This document shows, piece after piece, positions 12,920 through 30,379 of a stretch of DNA of 64,000 nt; positions within the stretch are counted from its first letter, which is position 1; the number at the start of each line of letters is the position of its first letter. Both the position numbers and the translations under genes were made by a program. This stretch comes from Desmodus rotundus (Eukaryota > Chordata > Mammalia > Chiroptera > Phyllostomidae), in the NCBI RefSeq assembly GCF_022682495.2, contig NC_071396.1, positions 26,533,735-26,597,734 of the forward strand, written 5' to 3'. The notes beneath the pieces are model-generated. The model was not told where the DNA came from and searched no databases. It saw only the letters and a list, made by a program, of their open reading frames with translations.

Positions 12920-13113
12920 GCCCTGGCCAGGTTGCTCAGTGGGTCAGAGCGTCGTCCCAGTGTGCTAAGGTTGTGGGTTCGATCCCCAGTCAGGGAACAT
13001 GCAGCCATCAACCAATGAATGCGTCAGTAAGTGGAATAACAAATCGGTATCTCTCTCTGTCTCTGTCTCTCCCCCCTCCTTTCTCTCTGAAATCAATAAA
13101 TAAACATTTATTT
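12920..13113 (+). mobile_element. VES-type SINE
   Basis: GCCCTGGCCAGGTTGCTCAG head, GGTTCGATCCCCAGTCAGGG, tail GAAATCAATAAATAAACATT. Short flanking repeat AAGATTA. Confidence 0.93.
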
Positions 13114-13119
13114 AAAAGA

Positions 13120-14906
13120 TTAAAAATTCGGCAGCCCTGCTGACAGCCCCTTCCAGAGGGAGGAAGGCGGGGGTGCATGTGGAGGGGTGGTTGAGCGAGG
13201 AGGAGAGAATGCAGACCTGGCTGCATCCTCAGGCACTAGCCGACAAAGCCCGAGGAGCTGTGGGGAAAGAACCTAGACTTCTTTCAAACTCCCGTGGCAT
13301 CGGGTGATTTTCGGGGGCGGTGCATCCACAGGCAGAGACACCAGGCCCTGCATCCTCCGCCCCCATCCTCTGTGCTGTCCTTGCCGGGGAGGCGGGGACA
13401 GAGCTCCAGGGAGCTTGGGGTCCCTGTAAATCTGAATGTGGGTCCGAGCGCTTCCCCTGTTCCATTCCAGCAGTCAGCGGTGATTTACAAGCAGCCTTCC
13501 AGATGTATTTGTGGTGTCACGGAAAGAGCTGGAACAGCGAATTTCAAATACCAATGGGAGCCACGTGAGAGCCGGGCCTTTCCTGGTTAGTCGTGAGCTC
13601 TTGGGCAGAACGCTCCATTTTCTAACCTCCCCCCATCCTCACCCTGAAATGGGCCAGTGGCACCTTCCACACAGGGTGCTGTCAAAGGGGGTGTGCCCAT
13701 ACCTGTGAACACCAGGGAAAACGTAGTCCCACCACGGTGCCTCCCTTCCCTTCCCTCCAGTGCGTTACACATCTTGTCTTAGCGATGCGAGCTCCAGGGG
13801 ATGAGGCTTCTGGGAAGCCGATTTGCAGACTGACACCCAGCAGGAACTTTTGTAGAAGACACTGGCTCAGTGGCGGATGGCAGGACGCAAGGACAGCACA
13901 GCTGCCAGCAGCAGGGTGCTGGCCCTGCCTGGTCCCGGGAACCTGGCCGGGGTGGTGGTGTTCCCTCTCCGGGAAATACGACATGTATCACTTTTACTTT
14001 CGGGGGTTTGCAGGGATTTTCTTTGTGGCCAGACACACTGCTGTTTTGTCTGCCTATCCTGGCGGGTGGGTCTCAAAAACACCCAGAGACAGGAAGATAG
14101 AGGGAGCTTTCAGTGTGCTAAAACCTTCCTGGCCGCCCCATGTCTCAGCTGCCCCACTCCAGACAGCGAGTGCTGGGCGGAACCCCTGAATTAAGACCGA
14201 GGATCTCGCCTGGCTTCTGTGCATTTGAGCAAGAGCTGGGGGGGCTGCAGGAGCCCCCAATCCAGCCCCTGTCTATGTGCCTGTCCCCGCACTGTCTTGG
14301 AGGCCACGACATTGGTGCTGCGTGCAGAAGCCAGTGCTCCTGGGCAGGTACACAGGCTGGCGTCCCGACAAGCCAACCTTGTGGGAGGAAGTGAGACAAA
14401 GTAAGGGGAGAAGGCTCAAGCACTGATTCTGGGGCACGGCGTGCACTGGGGAGAGAACAAGACTTGCAGGGGGCAGGGTTTGGCATGAAAAGGTGGCGGG
14501 AATGTCTTAGCATCTTTGGGAAGAAGGGCAACACATGATCGAGAGAAAGGTGTGAGAGTTCACAGGCAAAAATGACTTCCCACCCGTGCCCGGGGCTGGC
14601 CCGTCCGCCTGTCTATTCCTCAGCGCCAAGCTGGAACTCGCTGCTGCTCACATTTCCTGGGAAGCAGCACACGATTTCCAGTTGTTCTCTAATGAGGCAG
14701 AGGTAGTTACTGTTTAAGTAAAAGATGAAGCTAAGGAATTCTCCAGCCGGTCTCAGGCAGCAAATGCAGTGTGGGTACCTCACGCTGGAGATGCCCACAC
14801 TTGTGGAGAAGAGGAAAAGAGATAAATGAAAGTGTAAGAATAAGAAGTGGTCAGAGAGGCTGGGGGCAAATCTTGATGTTCAAATTACAAATAATTACAA
14901 AGTATT
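13120..14906. other. 3' flank, unique sequence
   Basis: GC-rich to about 14400. It holds several overlapping open frames on both strands, none with conserved motifs. No gene called. Confidence 0.45.
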
Positions 14907-15120
14907 GCCCTGGCTGGTGTGGCTCAGTGAATTGAGTGTCAGCCTGTGAACCAAAGGGTAGCCGGTTGATTCCCAGTCAGGGCACACATGCCTGGGTTGC
15001 AAGCCAGGTTCCCAGTAGGGGGCGCATGAGAGGCAACCACACATTGATGTTTCTCTCCCTCTCTTTCTCCCTCTCCTCCCCTCTGTTTAAAAATAAATAA
15101 ATAAATTCTTCAAAAAAAGG
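14907..15120 (+). mobile_element. VES-type SINE
   Basis: GCCCTGGCTGGTGTGGCTCA head, CCCAGTAGGGGGCGCATGAG, (AATA)n tail. Target-site duplication AATTACAAAGTAT exact at 14893-14905 and 15121-15133. Confidence 0.97.
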
Positions 15121-15133
15121 AATTACAAAGTAT

Positions 15134-16036
15134 CTATACAGAAACCTGGAGATTCTTCACTTTCTACTTCAATGTATTTTTCATCCTAGGTCCTTTTGTA
15201 AAATTGGATAACCTGGAGACTACTTTATTTGCTTGTCACTTTCCCATCAGAAGGCTGACTTCATTTCTCTTTTCATTACGGGGACACAGTGGCTTGTCTA
15301 GAACTGCCTTCACCGAAACCCCACACGGACAAACTACAGCATTTTGATAAGAGAGCTCTTTGCTTTGGGGGGATTTTTTAAGGAGTAAAATAAATCTTAT
15401 CTTTGAAGTCAACCCTTGCTCGTCAGCCCCGACATGCATGCACACACAGCGGTAAATGGTGGGGCGCAGCTTGACTGGGAGACCAAAGTACGTTCTTCAT
15501 AATGTGGGCACACGATAACCCAGAGTCCTTCTTTGAAAGATCAGTGTTGAAGTTGTCATGCAGCTTTGTATCGGGGTGAAAAGCACCCTTTCTTCATCTA
15601 CACTCCGTAAACTACTCAGTTGTCACAGAGCTCCCTAAGTAACGCAAGCCTCCTGCTCATTGTTAGCCAGAGACACCTCTGGCTAGACAGAAAATGCTGT
15701 GATTGCCTTTGACAGATGTCACGCGATACATACTTACGACACCATGTGGGAAACGCCGGCTGGGTCCTTTCGCACCGGGCAGTGGAGAGCTGGAGGTTTT
15801 CGAGGGAGACATTGGACATTGATAATGTCTGACTTGGTGCATAAGTGGACAGAACAGGACGAGTTCTGGACAGAACTTGGCGTTAGAACTGCATGAGTTA
15901 GAACTGGGCTAGAACAGCTAGAACTGTTAAGGCTGTGAATTAGAATTTGGAGCCCTCGCTCCTCTCCCGTGCAAGGAGACTCTTTAGCAAAAGTAGGTTG
16001 AGCTGGAAACCTGAGCTCTTTCTAAAAATCATCCTG
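15134..16036. other. 3' flank, unique sequence with AGAAC cluster
   Basis: No gene. Six AGAAC and one GTTCT pentamers lie in 15851-15924. Confidence 0.5.
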
Positions 16037-16280
16037 GCCCTGACCAGTGTGGCTTTAGTGGGTTGGGCATCGTTCCACAAACTGAAAGGCCGCCGGTTCG
16101 ATTCCTGGTCAGGGCACATGCCTGGGTTGTGGGCCAGGTCCCCGGTTGGGCGCGTGGAAAAGGCAGCTGATTGATGTTTCTCTCTCATATCGACGTTTCT
16201 TCCCCTCTCTTTCTCCTTCCCTTCCCCTCTCTCTCAAAAATCAATAAATACAATCTTTAAAAAAAAAAAAAAGAAAAAAA
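16037..16280 (+). mobile_element. VES-type SINE
   Basis: GCCCTGACCAGTGTGGCTTT head, CGGTTCGATTCCTGGTCAGG, tail AATCAATAAATACAATC then A-rich. Flanking repeat AAAATCATCCTG / AAAATCAGCCTG. Confidence 0.95.
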
Positions 16281-16289
16281 ATCAGCCTG

Positions 16290-17256
16290 TGTTGAGTGCA
16301 AGCCAACTGCAGAGGCAGATGGCAGTGGGGTCACGGCGTCGTTGTCCTTGACAGGCCACAGGTCATCATCCATGCATCTCGTCTGGACCACGGCAAACAC
16401 ACCGCTCGAGTACATCTCCCCGGGGAGCTCAGCCGGGAAACGCAGCAGAGAGTGGTGGGCGACTTGGCAAGTTCATAAACCCAAAGGCAGCAGGTGCCCA
16501 CTGGGCAGGCCTGCCTGAGACGGGCAGGTGCCCAGTGTCTGGTCCGGAATGTTCTCCCCAGCCCCTCTTAAGTTCCGATGGTCCGCTGGCTTCCCCTGTG
16601 CCTGCTGGGCATGCCACATCTGCAGCTGCCTTGGGCTTCCAGAAGAATTTTCCAGAAGCCCCGAGGGCTGAGCAGAGCCCTCCTAGGTTGGAGGAGCAGG
16701 AGGGCCGCCTGTTCAGGGCCTTTCTCCAAGAACACCTGGACAGGTCACTCACTTCTGTCTGTTTCTTTGTGCGAGCGGGTGCGAAGGTAACAGTTTGCAT
16801 GAAACTCAGTGAGCACACTGGCAGACACCCACTATAACGCCCTTTTGTTTGCTTGTTTGTTCTCTGAAAAATGTTCTTCAGAAGCAGATGCGCGGTGATT
16901 GTGAGCTCATGCAGTGTGAGGCTGAGGGCCACAGCAGGGTGGCTAGGAAGGGCGAATAATGAGCTAGATGGTGCTTATTAGTTCCTAGTAGAATCGTGAG
17001 ATGAATGAATGAGAAAACACTGCCAGCTGTTCCTCCTGGTGTGGTTCCAACACCACACACACGCACGCACGCACACCCAGCCAGGATGTTCTTAGCTCAG
17101 AACTTTGCCGAGAGGGTTCCAGGAGGCCAGGGGTTGGCCAAGGGTATGCCAGCATGGCCTTGGTGGCCAGGGAAGCGTGGAATGTATGTGCTGTTTTACG
17201 TCTTTTGAAGGCCTCATGGAAATCAGCCCATGAGTGCTAACCAAATATATATATAC
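16290..17256. other. 3' flank, unique sequence
   Basis: No gene recognised. A CACG microsatellite lies at 17051-17078. Confidence 0.45.
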
Positions 17257-17407
17257 AAACCCTCACTCAAGGATATGTGTATTGATTTTAGAGAGAGAGA
17301 AACATCAATCGGTTGCCTCCCGCATGTGCCCCGGCCGGGGGATCAAACCCCAAACCTTTTGGTGCACGAAAGGACACTCGAACCAACGGAGCCACCCAGC
17401 CAGGGCT
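17257..17407 (-). mobile_element. VES-type SINE, short
   Basis: AAACCCTCACTCAAGGATAT tail side, AGAAACATCAATCGGTTGCC, GGGATCAAACCCCAAACC, head CCACCCAGCCAGGGC. Confidence 0.95.
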
Positions 17408-18589
17408 ACCCGAATACATTGTAACAGAAAATGTCCTCCAGCCGAAGACCCCCGGACCACACCTGTGGGTGACCCCATTGGGCCTCTTCCTGGTCCCACG
17501 AGGGAGAGCACATGCAACATACGTGTGGGGAGCCTGGGCTGCGTCTCCGTGTGAGGGGCCGGGCGGACTCGTTTCAGGACTTGGGCAGGGTGGGTGGTTT
17601 GCGGGTTGTCAGGGAGTCACTGCCAAAGAAAACTCCAGTCCTGGCGCCAGAGCGGACGAGTCGGCGGGAAAGGCAGCCCCGCCCGGGTGTGGCCCCCGCT
17701 CCAGGCTGACCAGGCAGCCCACCCGCAACAGGGCTGCCGCCAGGTCCCCGGACCGATGAAGAAGTCTGAGAGTTCAGTGTCAGGAAACATACAAAGAATA
17801 AAATGCTCAGCGAGCCAAATCAATAAAAACAGAAGAAAGGAGCCATGCACACAACTAGAAATGGAAAAGAAATAACCATGAATACGGGCAAATGTGAAAC
17901 TTCTAAATGCCCATGTTGCAAAAATGAGGCCAGTATGCTGAAAAATGTTGCAATTCTTATTCTAAGAAAATGCCTGTAACTAAACTGGACTCCAGAAGCC
18001 CTCAAGGACCGGACCTGCCCAGGGAGATACACCCAGAGAGAAACACGGCCGTGGACACCCCAACAGCCCCCGGCCGCGTTCCGTTACACCGAGGTAGAAA
18101 ATGATTTAAAACCTAGTAAGCGGTCGCCGAATAGAGAGTTTGTTTTTGTGTTTGGCACACCAAAGCCAAGTACGAACTGATTAATCTCAATTATGAATAT
18201 GGACATCCAGAACCGTAAAGAGGGATCAGCTCAACAACAGAACAGTGGTCTTAAGGAATCTGTTAAGATAATGGGGCAGAGTGACTGAGAACAGGAAACT
18301 CGACTGTCGCCATGGATACTGGGGAGGCTGTGACAAAAAAATCTATCAGAAACATTTCCCCCAGAAAGCCTTGATTGATCATTTGAGAATGTGTGGATAC
18401 TTTTTTTTTATTATGACAACAAAAATACATGCCTTCACCCAAGTTCGATGGCGAGACACTGAACCCTCCCATTGCTGTCGGGAGAAGACAGGAGTGTATT
18501 TTTTAACCCCTATTAATAAATGACCCCCGTTATTGAACATCATGCTCACGTTGGTAAGAGAAAGAAGACAGGGCAATATTAGACAAGAG
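17408..18589. other. 3' flank, unique sequence, AT-richer after 17770
   Basis: No gene. The part after about 17770 is A-rich on the plus strand and may be the degraded upstream part of the L1 at 18590, but I cannot align it. Confidence 0.4.
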
Positions 18590-19500
18590 GAGGCAAGAAA
18601 AAAAATCTTAGAAACAATAAGAAATCACAGTTACGGTGCTTACGACATTAATACACAAAATCTACTGCTTTCCCAGACGTCCAGTGAGGAAATAAAACAG
18701 AAGCAATCACTCCCATTGAAAGTGCTGGCCGCGCGATGGAATATTCAGAAATAAACAACGAGAAATGGGTAGCACCTGTCAGAACAAAACCATAAAACCT
18801 ACTGAGTGATGCAAAATGAGATTTGAATACAGGCCTAGATTGCAGTATTCTCGAGCAGAAAGATTTATTTTATAAGTTCAGTGCGACCCTAGTTTAAAAA
18901 ATAGATGCATGTCTGTTCTGTGTGGGGGGGGAAGGGGGACAATAGTTGAGAGGAGTGTTGACTTAAAATATTCATGTTAATATGAATATTTGACGCTAAT
19001 ATGAATTAAGCCTTAGAAATGTAAAGGCCCTCATGGAGAGACAATAAAAAAATGGAGCCAAACATTTAAAGGAATTTAGTCTACAAAAAAGTGGCATTTT
19101 GAACAAGTGGGGGAAAGATGATAATGGTATTACCAAAGGCACTGTTTATATATTTTATTGGTACCAGTGACCAACCTTTTGGAGAAAACGAAGAAAAGGC
19201 ATCTTCACCTCCATTCCCTGCAATAAGGGAATGCCAGGGAGTTAGAAGACGGAAAGGTAAACAGGAAACCATGAGGATTTAGAAGAAAATAGGACTAAGT
19301 TTATTTATAATCAGAATGGGGGGGAAGGCCTTGTAAAACCAGAAACAAACCCCAGGATGCTCAAAGGAAAAATAGGCTAAATTGACAACATAAAACTGTA
19401 CACTTTCTCTATGCCAATAAATAAACGCATAAATAACATCAAAAGGCAAAGAAACAAATAAACATTTTTGCAGCCACAAGACAGAAAGGTTCCAAAGTGC
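18590..19500 (+). mobile_element. Ancient L1 ORF2 3'-region fragment
   Basis: In order on the plus strand: ATTAATACACAAAATCTACT with AATAAAACAGAAGCAATCAC, AACAGGAAACCATGAGGATT, TTTATTTATAATCAGAATGG, GGGGGAAGGCCTTGTAAAAC, CTAAATTGACAACATAAAAC and ATCAAAAGGCAAAGAAACAA. This order follows the last part of L1 ORF2. It is full of stops and indels, so old and dead. Confidence 0.8.
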
Positions 19501-20753
19501 ACAAGCGAATTAATGAAGATTAAAAACTTTTTTTTTTCAGTCATTCACACTTTTCTAACCACGTGTCCTCATTATATTTGAAAAGGCAGAGCAGTTACTT
19601 GGATGGTCAAAACATGAACTACTTTTGTTTTCTTTTTATTGTTTTTCTGTACAAAATACAAAACCCAAAAAGGCTTTTTTATTTTTTTTCCAAAAGCAAA
19701 AATGGAGAAGGGACCCATTTTCAGATAGCCGTAAGAAATGAAGCATTTTCTCAATATATATCAAAACACCCTACTTGTTTCTAAAGGTAGTTTAAGAGAC
19801 AAAACATTAAAAAGGAGGAAAAAGAAAGACAATACTGAGCGTTGTCCCTCGCGTGCGAATGGGTGACTCCGAGTGCTGGCTCTCCCGGGTGTTGCAGGGA
19901 TGGCCTCACTTACCGATCTGGTTATTCTCAAGGTCTCCTCTCTGAACCTGCACACAGGGCTCACACTCACTCACACTCACTCACACTCACTCACACTCAC
20001 ATGCACATGTAGCACACGCAAGTCGCCATCTTCCCCACTACAAACAAGTCCGTGTGCATCAGCCAGAGACGAGTGAAATAAATGGCTGGAGAAATGTCTG
20101 CGATGTCTTTTGCTCTGAAAAAATGTACTCCTAACGCGGGGGCCAGAAGCACATTGAAAAGTCCCAGGATGCAAAGCCTTCCGCGCATCTGAGCTCCGGG
20201 CAGTGACTGGAGGAAGCAATTGGACAGGAGATGTTTTCGTGTCTCTCCCTCCGATATTATTAAAAAACACGAAAGATGGGGAGAAGCCAAGCGACTAGCA
20301 TCAGCCAGGCAGTGTAAGCGGTGACTTCTGTCACCATGTAAGTTTAACACTGAAGTTTCCTTGGCTTTCACAACACACCTCACACAGCTTTGTGGGCTGA
20401 GCGGGGTGGATGGCCTGTGGGGAAGCAGGTCACCAAAAGCCAGGCACCCGAGTTATTGGCTGTGCAGCCACGGTTGGCCTGCCAGCGCCTCCTGCTGACC
20501 ATGACTGCCTGTCATCCGGGAAGCCTGGGCCACACCATCTCCTTCCCCACACAAGGAGCAAGAAGAGGTCCCAGCCCCCGGCCCTGGCCCGGAAACAGGA
20601 TACTTCCACATTATATTGCGCACTTGTAGGGACCCACAAATTTCTAAGCCTCATCCACCCCAGTACATCTGCATACATCTAATGCATTCCTTTTAAAGAA
20701 ACACACACAGCTTAATTTAGCTTTAGGTATTCCATTATCTAAATGGTAATTCT
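19501..20753 (-). other. Distal 3' flank / possible CHRNA7 3' UTR
   Basis: Unique AT-rich then mixed sequence, with a 10-bp tandem repeat at 19961-20000. A minus-strand AATAAA is at 19635-19640, about 2.1 kb past the stop. It lies in T-rich DNA and is only a weak candidate for polyadenylation. Confidence 0.35.
19961..20000. repeat. Four exact 10-bp tandem repeats
   Basis: TCACACTCAC repeated four times without change, followed by ATGCACATG. Confidence 0.95.
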
Positions 20754-20978
20754 TTTTATTTTCTTATCTACACCGGAGGACATTTTTTTCATTGCCTCTA
20801 GAGAGAGGAAGGGAGAGAGCGAAAAACATCGATGTGAGAGAGAAACATCCATCTCCTGTACGCGCCCGAACTGGGGATCAAACACACAACCCAGGTGTGT
20901 CCCCTGACTGGGAATTGAACCCTCAACTCCCTGGTTACGGGACGATGCTCCAACTGACCGAGCCCCACCCGCCAGGGC
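20754..20978 (-). mobile_element. VES-type SINE
   Basis: TTATCTACACCGGAGGACAT tail side, AACTGGGGATCAAACACACA, CTGGGAATTGAACCCTCAAC, head CCCACCCGCCAGGGC. Target-site duplication TGGTAATTCT at 20744-20753 and 20983-20992. It lies about 0.8 kb downstream of the CHRNA7 stop and may be inside its 3' UTR. Confidence 0.95.
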
Positions 20979-20992
20979 TGGGCTGGTAATTC

Positions 20993-21754
20993 TGATAGAA
21001 CTCCCCCGCCCTCTGGGTTTTGCAGGGCAGAGCAGATCGCTCCCCCCAACCCTGGCCCCCAGGTTGGGAGTTTCACGCCCTGGGCTTGCCTAGACTCTGC
21101 AGAAACTCCCCTGGCTTGATGGGACCGTCCTCCCTAGATGAGACTGGGTGGCAGAAATCGAGTAAGCCGGTAAGAGGATCATTTACAAGATCAGCTATGT
21201 CTCTCTCTCTCTTTTTTAAACGTTGAAACAGCATAAAACTACCTCTACCAACTATGTTGGTAAATCAAGTCCGAACTGTAGAAAAACCAGCCATTCGCGT
21301 TTGCTTTAGTTTGGTTTCGGTCTGTCTCCTTTCGCCAGCCAGCTACTGGAATGGATTTGGTGAGTGGGGTTCATCGTTACTGACAGTAGAACCGACCTAG
21401 GTGTGTGCACAGGCAAAAACAGACACAGGATTGTCACGCAGGTGACATGCAGGCATGCAAGACCAGCTGTGAAGGCCCCCCTGGCTGGCCGTCCAGGCCA
21501 CCCCGCCTCCCAGCAGGGCTCGCCAGGAAGCTGGGACGGGCAGAAGGACCTTCCAGGGGTCCTGCTGACAGGGAGGCAGTTCCAAGGACAGCCAGCAGCC
21601 CCTCTGAAAAGATGAAACAAAAACGCGTCTACAGCCTCCTCCTGAAAGTGACAGGGAGACTGGAACCGAGCGACTGAGGGCGATCCGGTGATCGGCCACC
21701 CCCCAAGCCCAGGTCACCGCCAGCCTGTGTGTGTCCTGCCCACTGGGAGCCAGG

Positions 21755-21758
<4 letters not shown>
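20993..21758 (-). other. CHRNA7: Proximal CHRNA7 3' UTR / 3' flank
   Basis: This is the sequence directly after the CHRNA7 stop up to the first SINE. It is unique sequence, moderately GC-rich near the stop. I see no AATAAA on the minus strand (TTTATT on the plus strand) in this part. It is most likely 3' UTR, because alpha-7 transcripts carry a long one, but the cleavage site is not identifiable by eye. Confidence 0.6.
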
Positions 21759-22343
<585 letters not shown>

Positions 22344-22999
22344 CTACTGCACCCGCCCTGCTTTGTGCACCCTGGGGGCAGCAGGCCCCCCTCACCCCCT
22401 GGGGAGGCACGGGATTCTTCCCTGTGGCGCGCACTGCCATCTCAGGGAAGACCACTGTGTGGGAAGAGAAGCCTGCCTTGCTTGGAACTGACAGCCCTGA
22501 GCTGTGTGAACAGGGCAAGTGGCTTTGCCTCTCTGATCATCCCTCACCTAACTCTCAGAGCTTTGTGTTCAGACAGGGGTGTGCACAGCACCTATCTGAA
22601 CTCCCGGCCCTGCCCCGGAAACTGTTTTCACTTAGGTTTATGACTGTAGGCAGGTTCCAGTGGCCACATAACAGGGACATTGTCTGTCTGTCAGATGTGA
22701 AGTTCACATCTGTTGCACTTGCTGGTGATCACTTTTATGCCACCGAGGACGAGTGCGGTACACTGGCACAGGGACGGGTCGTGAGAAGGACAAGGAAGCA
22801 CAGGAGCAGCCTCCCTGTGTCTATAAACGTAGCCCTTGGTCCCAGCAGGTGGCCCTCTGCATGCTCATGATCTCTGGTCTGCTGGCCCTCGAGCCTTTTC
22901 CACGGTTGGTGGGAGCAGAGACAGTGGCTCCACGTCCATCTTCAGGCTGCGCCAGCCCTCCCCACGAGGCTTGGGAAACACGCCATGTCACTGGGGCCT

Positions 23000-23105
23000 T
23001 TTAAGGCCCTGCGAAGTCCGTATAGGACCCCACGTTACAGATAAAGAAGCTGGGACCCAAAGAGGCCAGTATGTTGGCTCAGGGTATCATAGGGATGACA
23101 TCACC
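23000..23105 (-). repeat. MIR-like SINE fragment
   Basis: The run around CGTTACAGATAAAGAAGCTG followed by GACCCAAAGAGGCCAGTA resembles the region of MIR that reads as 'lower limit of detection' (ACAGATAAGGAAACTGAGGC...AGAGGTTAAGTAAC). Divergent and short. Confidence 0.5.
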
Positions 23106-24194
23106 TAACTTTTTGGATTCCTGACCTGTCAAAGGCCCCACAGGGTTCAATTTCATGCTCCCGTGAGTGTAGCCCCAGCCCACCCAGAAGGCACCGGGAA
23201 GCCTGGGCCAGAGCCTGAGGGAGCTCGCCCAAACCAGAGGCACTTGGAGAGCTGGGCTGTAGCACCAGCAGCTTCTCCCACCACGTGGGGGGCGGGCTCT
23301 GTGCATCCCCGGGGGGCTCGTCTCAAGCTAATACTATCCACACTGCCAAGTCAATTTTATCTTGAATCATTGGCTTTCAAGGCTCAACTGTCTCGAAAGA
23401 TGACATTATCCTCTCGGCACTTATCACACTGTGCTCGTGACCCCTTCTGTCAGGTCACAGTTTTATTCCCAACTGTGCAAATGTCACATAATGCCACCGT
23501 GCTCGGCAGTACCTTCTTCAGAGTGGCAGATCATAATAAAAGTCCCTTGGAGGCTGTTTATGTTTCAAATACACTTGGAGAGAAAGAAAAAAGCAGTGTG
23601 CTATGTAAAATGAGAGCGTGAGCTACAGGCTTCGTATCTCATTTGCAGCCATTGGTTTTGGCACACTCTTGTGTTAAGAGGCGAACAGTTATTGCTCTTC
23701 ATTAAGATTTTTCTGGAACAGTCCGACGCTGCGAGGTCATTAAAAATGGTTTGGTGCCTTTCTAATTCCCTTATTTGTATGTCCGTCCAAATATAAGAAA
23801 TAAGAACATGTGTCGATATTTGCATAAACAAACACCAGAAGGAAAAAAAAGGGACTTAACTTAAATGGTTTTCAGCATTGGTGGTGGAGGGAGGGGCAGG
23901 GGAGGGATCAGTTTCCTTACGTGTCATTTCACTTTTATAACATGGAAATGTGCTCCCTGTTTCAAAGAGACACATTAATAGACAGAAAGTGTGTCAGGGT
24001 TAGAAAAGAGGGGCCCTTTTCAGAACAAGCCCACGGACAGGGCGGCGTGCCCTGCAGGAGAGAGGGGGCGGCATTTAACAAAAGCTCGCTCTCCTGCCGG
24101 TGCGATGCACTATGAGAGTCGTTATCAACGCTCAGAACTCGCCATGGACGAGGATCTAAGGGGACACAGGAACTTCGTGAGGCCATTTTTTGGA

Positions 24195-24430
24195 GATTCT
24201 GTATAGGAGCAAAATAGGTTTGTGGTATGTGTCCTTCTCCACCTGACATACTTCACTTAGCACAATACCCTCTAGGTCCATCCCTGTTGTCGCAAATGGT
24301 AAGATGTCCTTTTTATGGCCTAGTAATATTCCACTGTACGTATGTAGCTCATCTTATTCATTTGTCTACTGATGGCCATTTAGGCTGCTCCCATGTCTTG
24401 GCTACTGTCTGGAATGCTGGGAAGCCTTAC
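24195..24430 (-). mobile_element. L1 3' UTR fragment (reverse)
   Basis: The text CTAGTAATATTCCACTGTA and the preceding ACTTCACTTAGCACAATACC are the reverse complement of the mammalian L1 tail (TACAATGGAATATTACTCAG; TGCTAAGTGAAATAAG). Order and content match the element at the start of the window. It is 5' truncated and old. Confidence 0.8.
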
Positions 24431-25187
24431 TGCAGTTTTAGGCTTTGGTGACTTTCAAAGTATACATGCTACCAACTTACAAGATAAAAAACCATCAAAA
24501 ATAGTGGCTGTTGCTATGTTAACTTGGCGTGACTGTAAATTCCGCACAACAGACGTGGTTAGAAGGCCCAGATCGTCCTGCTCCTGGAGGTTCAACAAAA
24601 TGCACCTTTTATCTTGCATTTAGCCTCCTGACATTGGTCGCTAGGATCTCTAAGCACGGGCTCATTTGGACATGCGAGGGCTTCTTTAGCTCCCCGCTGT
24701 CCCCAGGCCACCCTCTCTGGACGGGAAGGCTGGAGGGTTTGCAGGGCCCAGGCTTGGAGCAGGTGGGGACTGCCCTCGCGGGCGCTAGGGTCGGGGGCGT
24801 CACCTGGGCTAAGGGACAGGCTATTAAATTCAATCCTTTCCTCTTCACCTATTTCCTTTTCTCCCATCCCCTTTCCCACTGGGAACGACGGACCTTCATT
24901 CGGTAGGATTGGGTTGGAGTGCATGCCCGTGTACTGAATGTGTACTTCTGTACACTGCTCACTCTCTTCTTACTGGTCGGAGGACCCATGGGCGCCGCCG
25001 GGTGCTCGGCTCGCGGTTGGGTCCAAACCCTGCGCAGTTCTCCACGGCGCATGTGCGAAAGGGAGCTTTAAAGTCGCTGCGCCAGCATCACACGTGCCGG
25101 CAGCCAGTGTGTGGGCCCTGCTCCGGGGGCCAGGTCCTAAGAGCCGTGCAGGCAGGTGAGGTCGAAGGAGAGGCACGGCTCTTGTCA

Positions 25188-30109
<4,922 letters not shown>

Positions 30110-30277
30110 CCATGAGGTCCCACTCTCCATTCGGGATGTAGCCACTGACGTCTGCCTCCTGCATCTGCAGATCCAAGGACCAGCCGCCGTAGGACCAGGA
30201 CCCGAACTTCAGTTTGCACTGCTGCACGTCGAAGGGGAACCAGCGCACGTCGATGTAGCAGGAGCTCTTGAATATGC
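30110..30277 (-). CDS. CHRNA7: CHRNA7 exon 6 (168 bp), Cys-loop and loop B
   Basis: The exon encodes residues 144-200 and holds the family signature. The Cys-loop runs from C150 to C164 with exactly 13 residues between ([15 protein letters not shown]), and its WFPFD motif couples ligand binding to gating. The loop B tryptophan (W171, mature W149) lies in GSWSYGGW. The end, [16 protein letters not shown], differs conservatively from human. The acceptor is CCACACAG|GCATATTC at 30277 and the donor CATGG|GTAGGC at 30110/30109. Reading past the donor runs into unrelated sequence, which supports the boundary. The length equals the human exon. Confidence 0.98.
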
Positions 30278-30379
30278 CTGTGTGGGCGACGGGCGCCATC
30301 AGAACACACGTGTGTGCATATGAGTGTGTGTGTGCATGCACATACACTATGTCACACATACGGGTTATATGCAATGTCA

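Noticed and set aside
14907..15000. tRNA-like box A/box B sequences read as tRNA genes
   Set aside because: They are heads of tRNA-derived SINEs; none folds into a full cloverleaf with a CCA-end context, and all continue into SINE bodies and tails.
20755..20760. Minus-strand AATAAA as the CHRNA7 polyadenylation signal
   Set aside because: It belongs to the tail of the VES SINE inserted at 20754 and is not evidence of the gene's own 3' end.
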